DNA of 43,401 bases, from positions 1 through 43,401 of the IMG/VR virus record IMGVR_UViG_3300032782_000017. One strand, 5' to 3'. The notes beneath the pieces are model-generated. The model ran no database searches. It worked only from the letters and a program-made list of their open reading frames with translations, and was not told the origin of the DNA. Below, in pieces: positions 1 to 6,177 of this stretch; within the stretch, counting starts at the first letter, position 1, and each line of letters begins with the position of its first letter. The position numbers were made by a program, and so were the translations under genes. Origin of the DNA: a virus.

Positions 1-1354
1 CCTGGACGAACCGGGCAATCGTGCCCTTTGCGGCCTCGATCGCGCCCTCCATGGAGCCGGAAATGTCGACCATCACGTAGACCCGTAGATCCTTGGTGAC
101 TTCCTCGACCGCCGACTTGAGCGCGTTGTCAGCCGCCTCCTGGAGCTTCTCCTCGACCGCCTTCGACTTGACGCGCGTTGCGATGTTCGCGGCTCGCATG
201 TCGTCGGCCTCCTTGACCGCCCTCTCCCAGCGCTCGCGGAACTCCTGCACCTCGAGCAGCCCTAGCTCCTCGATGGTCGGCGTCGCGATGAGGAGATCCT
301 TGTTGGAAAGACCTCCCGCCTCGACCGTCGCCATGAAGATCGCGCGGGTTACGCCGATCTTCTTCGGAAGGAGTCCCACGACTCGCTTGAAGGAGAGCTT
401 CTCCTGGACGATCTTCTGGCAGATCTGCTCCTCCGTGAGGTCCTCCCAGGACTCGCCCTGGGAGAGGGTCTGTCCGATCGCGATCTCCCGACGTCCGTCC
501 GGAGCCTGTTTCTGGTTCCAGCCGATGATCTCGAAGAACTTCGGCGAGGACGGCTTGTAGTGGGTGAGCCGGACGAGCTGCTTCACGCTCCGCTTGAAGC
601 CGGCCTTGACGAGACTCTCGAGGAGCTTCGGGTTCTCCTCGCGGAACTGTAGCCACTTCTCCGCCGCCTTCTGCCAGCGACCAAAAAATGGATTGCGCGC
701 GCTCCGACCGAAACCCAGCTCGCGGTTGATCGCGGCGATCTCCGGCATTGCCAGGACGTTCCGAACACGAAGAAGCAGCTTCGGATCGAAGTTCTTCTTC
801 TTGTCGTCCTTGCCCTTCGGCTTCTCGTAAAGAAGAAGCATCGCCTCTCCGACGTCGCGGAAGTCCTCGTCGTGGAAGGCGACCTTGCCAGCGTCGATCA
901 CCGGATCGCCCTTGCGCGACTGGACCAGCATGAACGCCGCGAGCATCACCTTGAGATCGCGGTTCTCCTCCCCGAACGCGTGGCTCGCCCAGCGCGCGGC
1001 GAACTCGTTGTCGAGCTTCCACACTTCGGCGATTTGCCGGTAAATGTGGGCGCAAACCTCGTTGAAGAGGCCCGGCGCACGGTAGACGCCGCGAACGGTT
1101 CCCCCCTCGACGATGTCATTGTTCGGCTGGAGAACGCCCATCCGAACTTGCACGGTCTTCTTGCCTTGCTTGACGAGCTTGTAGACGACCTTCTGGCCGT
1201 TCTCTTCCTTGTGCGTGACCGGCTCCCAACGAACGCCCGCGGCGATCGCGGCGTCCTTCGTTACGATGCCTGGTCGCCCGTGGTATGCGTGATCGTGGTA
1301 AACGAGCAACGCCTGAATGATTCGCTCTGCAGGACCAAGGTTTGCGAGTTCCAT
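1..1354 (-). CDS. VWA-domain protein resembling TROVE/Ro60 (partial, 3' end outside window)
   Basis: An open frame of 451 codons runs from ATG at 1354 off the left edge. The N-terminal 400 residues are mostly helical and charged, with TROVE-like features such as a stretch reading LVRLTHYKP followed by FFEIIGW. The last visible part is the start of a von Willebrand A domain, with strand RVYVMVDISGS giving the MIDAS motif DxSxS. TROVE plus VWA is the architecture of Ro60, a ring-shaped binder of structured small RNAs that is known in bacteria and some phages. The VWA call is firm; the TROVE call is inferred from general resemblance. A promoter with -10 ten bases before the ATG precedes it, and no clear Shine-Dalgarno is present. 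Confidence 0.7.
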   Translation of the reverse strand, partial: MELANLGPAERIIQALLVYHDHAYHGRPGIVTKDAAIAAGVRWEPVTHKEENGQKVVYKLVKQGKKTVQVRMGVLQPNNDIVEGGTVRGVYRAPGLFNEVCAHIYRQIAEVWKLDNEFAARWASHAFGEENRDLKVMLAAFMLVQSRKGDPVIDAGKVAFHDEDFRDVGEAMLLLYEKPKGKDDKKKNFDPKLLLRVRNVLAMPEIAAINRELGFGRSARNPFFGRWQKAAEKWLQFREENPKLLESLVKAGFKRSVKQLVRLTHYKPSSPKFFEIIGWNQKQAPDGRREIAIGQTLSQGESWEDLTEEQICQKIVQEKLSFKRVVGLLPKKIGVTRAIFMATVEAGGLSNKDLLIATPTIEELGLLEVQEFRERWERAVKEADDMRAANIATRVKSKAVEEKLQEAADNALKSAVEEVTKDLRVYVMVDISGSMEGAIEAAKGTIARFVQ

Positions 1355-1364
1355 AGGACAGCTA

Positions 1365-1393
1365 CTAGTAAGGTAGTCGTCCTTGATTGTCAA
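1365..1393 (-). promoter_or_regulatory. Promoter of the VWA/TROVE-like gene
   Basis: On the minus strand TTGACA (1393-1388), a 17-base spacer and TACTAG (1370-1365) lie 10 bases before the ATG at 1354. This spacing puts the transcription start close to the start codon. Confidence 0.7.
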
Positions 1394-1692
1394 CCCGATT
1401 TTCGGGTGATTTTCTTTCTCGGTCTTTTGACCTTTATCGGTTTGGACGAGGGGAACGCGCAAGACCGCGCAAGGAGGAGAGCGTCCAGCTCGACGAGCCC
1501 CTCGAGACACCGATGGAGATGCCTAACCAGCTCATAACGCGTCGGTGTGTACGGACCGTACGTCCTGTACTCGTCGAGTAGCGCCTGAAGCGATCTCCCA
1601 CCGAGAAGACACCCTTCGAAGAGGTAAGCCTCCACCTGCACCATCGATGACTCGACCATTTTGTCGAGCGGATGTTTGGGTTTCTTCTGCAT
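1390..1692 (-). CDS. Hypothetical protein, 100 aa
   Basis: Unrecognised small protein starting MQKKPKHPLDKM and ending in a strongly basic tail (KVKRPRKKITRKSG). The middle is helical and leucine-rich. The frame could extend upstream to a TTG at 1728, but that TTG is part of a -35 box, so the ATG at 1692, seven bases after the -10, is preferred. The 3' end overlaps the -35 box of the next gene's promoter. Confidence 0.6.
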   Translation of the reverse strand: MQKKPKHPLDKMVESSMVQVEAYLFEGCLLGGRSLQALLDEYRTYGPYTPTRYELVRHLHRCLEGLVELDALLLARSCAFPSSKPIKVKRPRKKITRKSG

Positions 1693-1699
1693 TGCGAGA

Positions 1700-1728
1700 A
1701 ACGTACGACCCTGTTCTCGAATTGTCAA
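1700..1728 (-). promoter_or_regulatory. Promoter of the 100-aa gene
   Basis: TTGACA (1728-1723), 17-base spacer, TACGTT (1705-1700), then 7 bases to ATG. Same layout as the promoters at 1365-1393, 4160-4188 and 7749-7777. Confidence 0.65.
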
Positions 1729-1756
1729 TGTCGCCCCTTGACGATCCCGAGTAAGT

Positions 1757-2098
1757 CTAGTCGTCGACGTGCTCGCTCGCGCAGTCCTTCATGTCGCACC
1801 CGTGGAAGACGCAGTAGGCGCCTGAGAAGCCCTCCGATTCGAGGACCGGCTTGGCGTGCCGAAACAGCTCTCGGAAAGAGTATTCCATGTGGGCGCGCGA
1901 CTTCTGAAAGGCAGTGAACCTCCAGTCGTCGTTATCGCCCTCCTCGAGAGGGGCCGCGACGAATCGCAGCAGCTGGTCGTCAGAGAGCGTCTTGAAGATC
2001 TCTTCGAGACGGCGCATGTACGCCCATAGCGCCTCGTCGAGCGTCGTGTGAAGCTCGCAGTAGCCGCCGGCCGCGTCGCAGTCCGCGCAGACAACCAT
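1757..2098 (-). CDS. Hypothetical Cys/His-containing protein, 113 aa
   Basis: Starts MVVCADCDAAGGYC and ends with a second cysteine group (YCVFHGCDMKDC), so a bound zinc is plausible. The middle is helical (LDEALWAYMRRLEEIF). The ATG shares a base with the stop of the preceding small frame (TGATG), which suggests translational coupling. An upstream extension of the frame is possible but has no start with a ribosome binding site. No family recognised. Confidence 0.65.
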   Translation of the reverse strand: MVVCADCDAAGGYCELHTTLDEALWAYMRRLEEIFKTLSDDQLLRFVAAPLEEGDNDDWRFTAFQKSRAHMEYSFRELFRHAKPVLESEGFSGAYCVFHGCDMKDCASEHVDD

Positions 2099-2262
2099 CA
2101 GATCCCCAGTGGCCAAGGTTTGGGGCACCCGTATTTGTGCGGGGCTGGCCTCACGCAGAAGCAGGCGGTCCCTGAAGACCGCTGGAGCCACGACTCGGCG
2201 TCCCGCCGCGCGTCGCGCGCAAGCCACTCAAGGAGGAGGCAGAATGAGTCGAAACGGACCAT
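2098..2262 (-). CDS. Hypothetical small Cys-rich protein, 54 aa
   Basis: ATG at 2262; product begins MVRFDSFCLLLEWLARDARR and ends with a short Cys/Pro/His segment. The stop overlaps the next ATG as TGATG, which supports it being translated. It overlaps a competing minus frame (2151-2381) and an opposite-strand frame, so it is less certain than its neighbours. Confidence 0.45.
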   Translation of the reverse strand: MVRFDSFCLLLEWLARDARRDAESWLQRSSGTACFCVRPAPHKYGCPKPWPLGI

Positions 2263-2381
2263 TCGGCGACTATCTCACGGATCCGAGAAGGATGCCAGCG
2301 GCGACGCGAGTCGGGGTAGTCGAGGGCGACAGCCTCTCGATAGCCGTGCGCGAAATCGATCTGGCTCACCACTCGCCCCAT
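2151..2381 (-). CDS. Possible small protein, 76 aa
   Basis: ATG at 2381 overlaps the end of the 68-aa gene upstream. The first 40 residues (SQIDFAHGYREAVALDYPDS and following) look protein-like. The last 35 are low-complexity and overlap the better-looking frame 2098-2262 by about 110 bases. It may be a shorter gene with a frameshift near 2262, or not a gene. A plus-strand frame 2244-2390 is the alternative for this stretch. Confidence 0.3.
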   Translation of the reverse strand: MGRVVSQIDFAHGYREAVALDYPDSRRRWHPSRIREIVAEWSVSTHSASSLSGLRATRGGTPSRGSSGLQGPPASA

Positions 2382-2572
2382 TTCCGGTAGCGGGACACGC
2401 CCCGAGTGGGTCGGAACCGACGCGCGAAGTACTTCTCGGTCAGCTCAAAGAGAACGCCTCCCTCGGCCCTCAGCTGGATCCGATTCGCGCTGCCACCGAT
2501 GATCCGAACGCGGCGTTTCCCGTCGGTCCAGACGTCGCCGGCTCTGAGGTTAAGCACTAGTCGGTCTTTCAT
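2366..2572 (-). CDS. Hypothetical basic protein, 68 aa
   Basis: Starts MKDRLVLNLRAGDVWTDGKR at an ATG one base after the HNH gene's stop (stop 2576-2574, ATG 2572). Short beta-rich, basic product with the pattern of a small SH3-like or DNA-associated fold; no family recognised. It is placed directly after the HNH gene and is probably translated from the same transcript. The frame extends upstream through the HNH gene, but that part does not look coding. Confidence 0.6.
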   Translation of the reverse strand: MKDRLVLNLRAGDVWTDGKRRVRIIGGSANRIQLRAEGGVLFELTEKYFARRFRPTRGVSRYRKWGEW

Positions 2573-2573
2573 C

Positions 2574-2990
2574 CTACTCGAGGCTCCGCCTAGCCTTCCG
2601 CTTTCGCTTGGCTTCACGCTCGTATACTCTTTTTGCGTCACGGCAAAGAGTGCAGCGGCAGTATCGATAGGCCGAGATAGTGCCGTGTGTACCGCGCGCC
2701 TTTTGTTTGCCGCTATCCACGATGGATTTTTCCACGTGATGGAGGCCGCACAAAAGCTGACACTTGTCGATCTCCGCCCAGAACTTCGTTTCGGACAACG
2801 CGTGGCAGGCATGATCGGCCGGGTAGGTTTTCGTACGGGGGTCGATATGATCGAGCTGTAGATCGGCTGTTGTTCCGCACACTACACATTTCCCGCCCAA
2901 ATACGCCAGAGCCTTTGCTCTACGTGTCCGATATCTCTCGGCCATATAGACGCGCATGTACTCGTTGTACTCTTTACCCTTCTTCGGCAT
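2574..2990 (-). CDS. HNH endonuclease, tRNA-adjacent (paralogue of 5057-5479)
   Basis: 138 aa starting MPKKGKEYNEYMRVYMAERY. The HNH core has a CxxC (CVVCG), the metal and catalytic His in LDHIDP, and LLCGLHH near the end of the domain. A C-terminal module with CRCTLC probably binds a second zinc. It is clearly related to the gene at 5057-5479, with the same order of elements and the same GTIS.YRYC..C..C segment. The ATG lies 11 bases after the 3' end of a tRNA-Asn gene. HNH genes of this kind in phages are usually free-standing homing endonucleases. A TTG six bases upstream is an alternative start. Confidence 0.85.
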   Translation of the reverse strand: MPKKGKEYNEYMRVYMAERYRTRRAKALAYLGGKCVVCGTTADLQLDHIDPRTKTYPADHACHALSETKFWAEIDKCQLLCGLHHVEKSIVDSGKQKARGTHGTISAYRYCRCTLCRDAKRVYEREAKRKRKARRSLE

Positions 2991-3001
2991 TTCCAACTTA
3001 G

Positions 3002-3072
3002 CGCCCCTTAAGAGAATCGAACTCTTCGTCGTTCCGTTAACAGCGGAATGCTGCCCAGCCAGCTAAAGGGGC
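3002..3072 (-). tRNA. tRNA-Asn (GTT)
   Basis: Acceptor stem GCCCCTT/AAGGGGC with discriminator G, U8A9, D-arm, anticodon stem TTCCG/CGGAA with 7-base loop CTGTTAA, and T-arm AAGAG-TTCGATT-CTCTT. No encoded CCA. First of three tRNA or tRNA-like units between 3002 and 3283. Confidence 0.85.
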
Positions 3073-3128
3073 GTATCTTCGACACCATGGCATGCCTGTT
3101 GACCGAAGACAACACGCATTTGAATTAG

Positions 3129-3199
3129 CTCCGGCGCAGGGACTTGAACCCCAATAGCGCGTTAAACAGACGCGCGTCCTACCATTGAACGACACCGGA
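3129..3199 (-). tRNA. tRNA-Asn (GTT), second copy with U37
   Basis: Acceptor TCCGGTG/CGCCGGA, D-arm GTTC...GGAC, anticodon stem CGCGT/ACGCG with loop CTGTTTA, and T-arm with loop TTCAAGT. The loop gives GTT at 34-36, but position 37 is U rather than the usual purine, so decoding may be altered or the gene may be degenerate. It is not a duplicate of the Asn gene at 3002, since the stems differ. Confidence 0.75.
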
Positions 3200-3208
3200 A
3201 TAGGAGCA

Positions 3209-3283
3209 TCCCTCGGCCCGGATTTGCACCGGGATCCTCGAAACAACGCGCGTCGAGTGCTCTGCTCTTGAGCTACGCGAGAA
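3209..3283 (-). tRNA. tRNA-like gene with 11-base anticodon loop (possible pseudo-tRNA)
   Basis: The T-arm is clean (CCCGG-TGCAAAT-CCGGG) and the D-arm fits TA-GCTC-AAGAGCA-GAGC. The acceptor pairs TTCTCG(C)G with CCGAGGG only if one C is bulged. The anticodon stem CTCGA/TCGAG encloses 11 bases (CGCGCGTTGTT), so no anticodon can be assigned. It shares a GACGCGCGT tract with the tRNA just downstream, perhaps from recombination between them. A decayed tRNA or a tRNA-shaped small RNA are both possible. Confidence 0.5.
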
Positions 3284-3396
3284 GGATGAGCCGCATTTGT
3301 ATTCCGTCTTGGCCAGTGACGGTTTGAGGGTGTATTGGTGAGCCCACTTCCTCAAGGCGTCCCGCGTTGCGCTAGGGGTTCCCTACGCGGAAATCT

Positions 3397-3615
3397 TTAG
3401 GCAGCTTGTCTTGGTACATCGTCCTCGCCGCAGAAACCCACCGCGACGAGGTCGATGTTCTCGATGTCAACGTCGGCAGCGGGGCTGGGGGTGATCGACC
3501 GGGCCTGCTTGAGAGCGGCTCCGGCGCGATGGGTACGATCGAGAGCTTCTTCGGGAGAGTCCGCGCGAACGCGCGCGATCGACGTGTACAGGACACGCCA
3601 AACCTTCTTCTTCAT
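3397..3615 (-). CDS. Hypothetical protein, 72 aa
   Basis: ATG at 3615 is preceded by a good Shine-Dalgarno (AAGGAGAG, 6-7 bases upstream). Product starts MKKKVWRVLYTSIARVRADS, with a strand-strand-helix pattern (RADSPEEALDRTHRAG) common in small phage proteins. It follows the 171-aa gene by 21 bases and is probably its operon partner. The stretch 3284-3396 downstream, before the tRNA-like unit, holds no gene. Confidence 0.7.
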   Translation of the reverse strand: MKKKVWRVLYTSIARVRADSPEEALDRTHRAGAALKQARSITPSPAADVDIENIDLVAVGFCGEDDVPRQAA

Positions 3616-3636
3616 CGGCCTCTCCTTCCGTTTGCT

Positions 3637-4152
3637 TCAGAACGATCTGTGCTTGGTCTTCGACCGATACATCTCACGACACGCCATGAAGCCTTGGACG
3701 AACCTAAGGGCCTCGCTGAACTCCTTTTGCGGCATACCCGAGAAGGGGCCGGGAGTCTCGGAGTCCGCGGAGGGGAAGGCGCGGGAGCCGGTCTTGATCA
3801 GCCAGAGCGTGTAGTTGCCGCTGTTGGTGGCTGGGTCGCCGGGAATGAACTGTTGAATGACCAGGCTGATCTGGCTGCTCCAGTGGAACCGCTTGAGGAA
3901 CGCCGCTTGGAGGCGCCCCAGCTCCTGAGGGTCCAATTCGCGGCGAAGATCCATGAGGTGCCACGCCTGAAGCGGTCTCGCGGCGGGGTACTCCACGTAG
4001 AAGTCCTCGTCCTCCTTCTCCTTCGACTCGCGCAGCTCCGATTCGAGGGAGGTGATCTTCTTCTCGTACTCCGCGCGTACCTGCTCTCGCAGCGCCTCTA
4101 GTGCTCTCTGCGTCTTCTTGTCGAGTTCCTTCCACGAGTAGGGATCGCTCAT
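3637..4152 (-). CDS. Hypothetical protein with N-terminal coiled coil, 171 aa
   Basis: Starts MSDPYSWKELDKK and has a heptad-rich segment over residues 15-55 (ALEALREQVRAEYEKK and on), followed by a mixed alpha/beta region without known motifs. The frame extends 12 codons upstream, but the ATG at 4152 sits 7 bases after a -10 box, the usual layout here. No family recognised. Its control region contains three stacked inverted repeats (4177-4227). Confidence 0.7.
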   Translation of the reverse strand: MSDPYSWKELDKKTQRALEALREQVRAEYEKKITSLESELRESKEKEDEDFYVEYPAARPLQAWHLMDLRRELDPQELGRLQAAFLKRFHWSSQISLVIQQFIPGDPATNSGNYTLWLIKTGSRAFPSADSETPGPFSGMPQKEFSEALRFVQGFMACREMYRSKTKHRSF

Positions 4153-4159
4153 CGCGAGC

Positions 4160-4188
4160 AACCTAGCACGTAGGGTCGGGCTTGACAA
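4160..4188 (-). promoter_or_regulatory. Promoter of the 171-aa gene
   Basis: TTGTCA (4188-4183), 17-base spacer, TAGGTT (4165-4160), 7 bases to ATG. The -35 box sits in the centre of a perfect 7-bp inverted repeat CGGGCTT-GAC-AAGCCCG (4177-4193), a likely repressor site. Confidence 0.7.
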
Positions 4189-4207
4189 GCCCGGCTAGCT
4201 ACGGTAG

Positions 4208-4525
4208 CTAAAGGTCCGTGCGGACCTCGTCGCCGCTGGGAGTACGTTTGCAGGCGTGCACCGTTGCGCCTCTTTTTCTCAGCCAATCGACCGCGACAAT
4301 CGCGAGATCTTCATCTTTTTCGTCGTAAGAGAAGGACACCTCGACGTGCGCGAGAATCCTTCGGGCGTGTGCGGGATCCGCCGGTAAGATGCTGTGCCTG
4401 GAACCTGGGTCGTGGAGAAACAGTCTACGGATCTGTTGGTAGCCCTCGATGTCGTTCGTGACGAACGCTTCGAGAGTCTCTGCATCCCAGTGATTCATTT
4501 GGATCGCGAAGACATGTGCAGCCAT
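4208..4525 (-). CDS. Hypothetical protein, 105 aa
   Basis: ATG at 4525, product starting MAAHVFAIQMNHWDAETLEA. Residues 20-60 include a degenerate ankyrin- or HEAT-like helical segment (ETLEAFVTNDIEGYQQIRRL), but no family is certain. The last codons and the stop are formed by the palindrome at 4212-4227 (VRTDL then TAG). The frame stays open upstream through the tRNA region, but that part is not credible as protein. tRNA-Val lies 91 bases upstream. Confidence 0.6.
   Translation of the reverse strand: MAAHVFAIQMNHWDAETLEAFVTNDIEGYQQIRRLFLHDPGSRHSILPADPAHARRILAHVEVSFSYDEKDEDLAIVAVDWLRKRGATVHACKRTPSGDEVRTDL
4212..4227. repeat. Dispersed palindrome, GTGC-centred variant
   Basis: AGGTCCGTGCGGACCT; arms perfect, centre GTGC in place of GTAC. 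It lies in the last codons of the 105-aa gene and upstream of the promoter at 4160-4188. Confidence 0.7.
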
Positions 4526-4615
4526 TGCGGGTACTCTACCACAAGAGATCGAGTCGGACGCCCTTCGGGAGCGCTTCTGGCGAACCACCTCGAGACGAGG
4601 AGGCCGACTCTTTGG

Positions 4616-4686
4616 TACCCCGCGATAGAATCGAACTATCGCCTCTGCTACGTCAAAGCAGTGCTCGACCTTCGAGCTGGCGGGGC
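4616..4686 (-). tRNA. tRNA-Val (GAC)
   Basis: Acceptor GCCCCGC/GCGGGGT (first pair G.U) with discriminator A, D-arm GCTC-GAAGGTC-GAGC, anticodon stem CTGCT/AGCAG with 7-base loop TTGACGT, T-arm loop TTCGATT. No encoded CCA. Confidence 0.8.
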
Positions 4687-4692
4687 AAAAGA

Positions 4693-4713
4693 GCGAGATC
4701 TGTTGGATCTCGC
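4693..4713 (-). terminator. Hairpin with U-tract, candidate terminator
   Basis: On the minus strand GCGAGATC-CAACA-GATCTCGC (8-bp perfect stem) is followed at once by TCTTTTG. It stands between the upstream tRNA cluster and tRNA-Val. The stretch 4714-4916 upstream of it shows no gene or complete tRNA cloverleaf. Confidence 0.5.
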
Positions 4714-4916
4714 CCTGCTTTATGGAGAGGAAGACTGTTCTGTCGAACCGTTTGGTAGGCGAGGCATTCTCGCACGACGGTGACTGCGCGCGTCCTCCCC
4801 CGAAGTGTACCTCTCGGGTCTCTTGGGCGCGTGCCGGCTTTTCCGATCTCTCGGTGAGAGCCTTCCAAGTCCAATTTGAGTTGTCAGAGATCAGCCGCGT
4901 CTTTCGACTCGGTTGG

Positions 4917-4988
4917 TTGCGGTGGCTGGAATCGAACCAGCTGGGCCTTGTGTCAGAAACAAGTACTCCGCCGTGGAGACTCACCGCA
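4917..4988 (-). tRNA. tRNA-Gln (CTG)
   Basis: Perfect acceptor TGCGGTG/CACCGCA, D-arm TCTC...GGAG, anticodon stem CTTGT/ACAAG with loop TTCTGAC, T-arm with loop TTCGATT. Only 6 bases separate it from tRNA-Lys(CTT). Confidence 0.85.
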
Positions 4989-4994
4989 GTGTCG

Positions 4995-5066
4995 TGGGAG
5001 GCACGGGAATCGAACCCGCCTCGTACGCCGTAAGAAGACGCCGCACCTCCTTGGTGCTAACCTCCC
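4995..5066 (-). tRNA. tRNA-Lys (CTT)
   Basis: Acceptor GGGAGGT/GCCTCCC, discriminator A, D-stem GCAC/GTGC, anticodon stem GCGTC/GGCGT with loop TTCTTAC, T-arm CGGG-TTCGATT-CCCG. Its first 10 bases are also the last codons and TAG stop of the HNH gene at 5057-5479; U8A9G10 of the tRNA is the stop codon. Confidence 0.85.
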
Positions 5067-5479
5067 TCATTTTTAGTGCGTCTCTGACGCCATTCTTGAT
5101 GATACTCCCTCTTCGCTTTCCGGCACGACTCGCAATGGCAGTACCGATAAGATGAGATTGTTCCGTGTTCCCCTTTTGCGCGTTTGAAACCTAGATCAGT
5201 AATTGTCTTAGCCTCATGACACGGTCGACATAGGAGCTGACACTTACGGACCTCTGCCCAGAAGCGTTCGGACTGGTGCCAGGTTTTGAACAACGAAATC
5301 TCTTTGGTGGCAGGATCTTTGTGGTCCAACTCCAGTCCGGTTGTGGAGCCGCACCTAGCACACTGACCACCTAGAAATTCGATTGCTTGTGCTCGTCTCT
5401 CCGCATATCTCCTTTTCATCAGCACGCGCATGCCTGCGTTGGACTCTTCCCTAGTTTGAGGCTTAGCTTTCGTGGGCAT
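5057..5479 (-). CDS. HNH endonuclease nested between two tRNA-Lys genes
   Basis: 140 aa starting MPTKAKPQTREESNAGMRVL. HNH core: CARCG, catalytic His in LELDHKDP, then LLCRPCHEAK; a C-terminal CHCESC module follows. It is paralogous to the gene at 2574-2990. Its ATG lies 5 bases after tRNA-Lys(TTT), and its stop codon lies inside tRNA-Lys(CTT), so it exactly fills the space between the two. Phage HNH genes of this type are usually free-standing homing endonucleases that spread by cutting alleles lacking them. Confidence 0.88.
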   Translation of the reverse strand: MPTKAKPQTREESNAGMRVLMKRRYAERRAQAIEFLGGQCARCGSTTGLELDHKDPATKEISLFKTWHQSERFWAEVRKCQLLCRPCHEAKTITDLGFKRAKGEHGTISSYRYCHCESCRKAKREYHQEWRQRRTKNEGG

Positions 5480-5484
5480 CCGGG

Positions 5485-5558
5485 TGGGTCCGGTCGGATT
5501 CGAACCGACAATGTCCTACTTAAAAGGAAGGCGTAATCTCCAGTTTTACTACGGACCC
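5485..5558 (-). tRNA. tRNA-Lys (TTT)
   Basis: Perfect acceptor GGGTCCG/CGGACCC, D-arm GTAA...TTAC, anticodon stem CCTTC/GTAGG with one mismatch and loop CTTTTAA, T-arm GTCGG-TTCGAAT-CCGAC. Together with the CTT gene both lysine codons are covered. Confidence 0.88.
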
Positions 5559-5621
5559 GGTATTACCGTATTTCGGGGCCTGTTTTCGTTTCGTATGCAT
5601 CGCCTATTCCTCTTCTCGTTG

Positions 5622-5706
5622 TCCCGTCGGGTGGTAACGCTCCACAAGGCACTGAGTCCCAGCCGCTTTACAGGCGGTGCTATCTGCTTCGATAGGAACC
5701 GACGGG
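5622..5706 (-). tRNA. tRNA-Tyr (GTA)-like, class II, with non-canonical T-loop
   Basis: Acceptor CCCGTCG/CGACGGG, anticodon stem CCGC/GCGG with loop CTGTAAA, and an extended variable region fit tRNA-Tyr. The T-arm pairs as GTGG/CCAC, but the loop is AGCGTTA instead of TTCRANY. It may be degenerate, or the call may be wrong in the 3' half. Confidence 0.55.
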
Positions 5707-5750
5707 GTAAATATACCCATCCTCGTCGGTACTATAGCTTTCTCTGAGTG

Positions 5751-5927
5751 TCATTGGTTCTTCTTTGGAAGGTTAGCGAGGTCGATGCGGGAAACGACGA
5801 TATCGCGTTTCCATGCGTACACGAGCAGCGGATCGCCTTCTTTGTCTACGAGGACCTTAGTGGAGAACCCAACTTCGGTGAGTCCATTCGCGATCTCGAT
5901 GCTTGTCTTGGATGGCTTGATCTTCAT
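5751..5927 (-). CDS. Hypothetical protein, 58 aa
   Basis: Starts MKIKPSKTSIEIANGLTEVG and ends KNQ. Short alternating strands suggest a small beta-rich fold; no family recognised. The frame continues upstream through a structured non-coding stretch, so the internal ATG at 5927 is preferred. The gene lies just upstream of tRNA-Tyr on the same strand. Confidence 0.55.
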   Translation of the reverse strand: MKIKPSKTSIEIANGLTEVGFSTKVLVDKEGDPLLVYAWKRDIVVSRIDLANLPKKNQ

Positions 5928-5960
5928 GGGGTTAAACGAAAAAGGCCACCGCGGTTTCCC

Positions 5961-6001
5961 GGGCAGCCCTCGAATTGCACTCACGTGCTCTCAGACTGCC
6001 C
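5961..6001 (-). other. Nested inverted repeat between two small genes
   Basis: Outer stem GGGCAG/CTGCCC (5961-5966 with 5996-6001) encloses an inner hairpin GCAC-4-GTGC (5977-5988). It begins at the stop codon of the 54-aa frame. The flanking sequence GGGAAACCGCGGTGGCCTTTTT on the minus strand adds a T-run downstream, so a terminator or a small structured RNA are both possible. Confidence 0.4.
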
Positions 6002-6165
6002 TACTCTTGTCCCACCTCGAAATTGACATGCTTCGGGGTGGGATAGGCTTCCGTGGCGAGATCCTGGCTGCTGCCGCGGACGTGGCCGGATTGCCCCTTC
6101 GACGCGCACCACGGCCTCATCGCCAGCGGCGATTTGGACAATAGGAGCGACGTCCGGGTAGTCAT
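6001..6165 (-). CDS. Possible small protein, 54 aa
   Basis: ATG at 6165, product starting MTTRTSLLLSKSPLAMRPWC. Supported mainly by a promoter whose -10 is 12 bases upstream and by a GGAAGAG ribosome binding site 5 bases before the ATG. A second frame over the same stretch reads more like protein (YPDVAPIVQIAAGDEAVVRV) but has no start codon, so a frame shift or sequencing error near 6160 is possible. Confidence 0.4.
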   Translation of the reverse strand: MTTRTSLLLSKSPLAMRPWCASKGQSGHVRGSSQDLATEAYPTPKHVNFEVGQE

Positions 6166-6177
6166 GAGTACTCTTCC

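Noticed and set aside
2244-2390. Plus-strand small gene with AAGGAGG ribosome binding site
   Set aside because: The AAGGAGG is the reverse complement of Leu codons in the minus frame 2098-2262, and all surrounding genes are minus.
3637-4135. Arg/Gly-rich protein in another frame of the 171-aa gene
   Set aside because: Shadow of the coiled-coil gene; composition and absence of signals argue against it.
4714-4916. Additional tRNA between Val and Gln genes
   Set aside because: Several hairpins and a GGTTCGA motif are present, but no acceptor, D-arm, anticodon and T-arm set fits together.
4208-4984. 258-aa version of the 105-aa protein
   Set aside because: The extension runs through tRNA-Val and the terminator; the added protein is Arg/Ser-rich without pattern.
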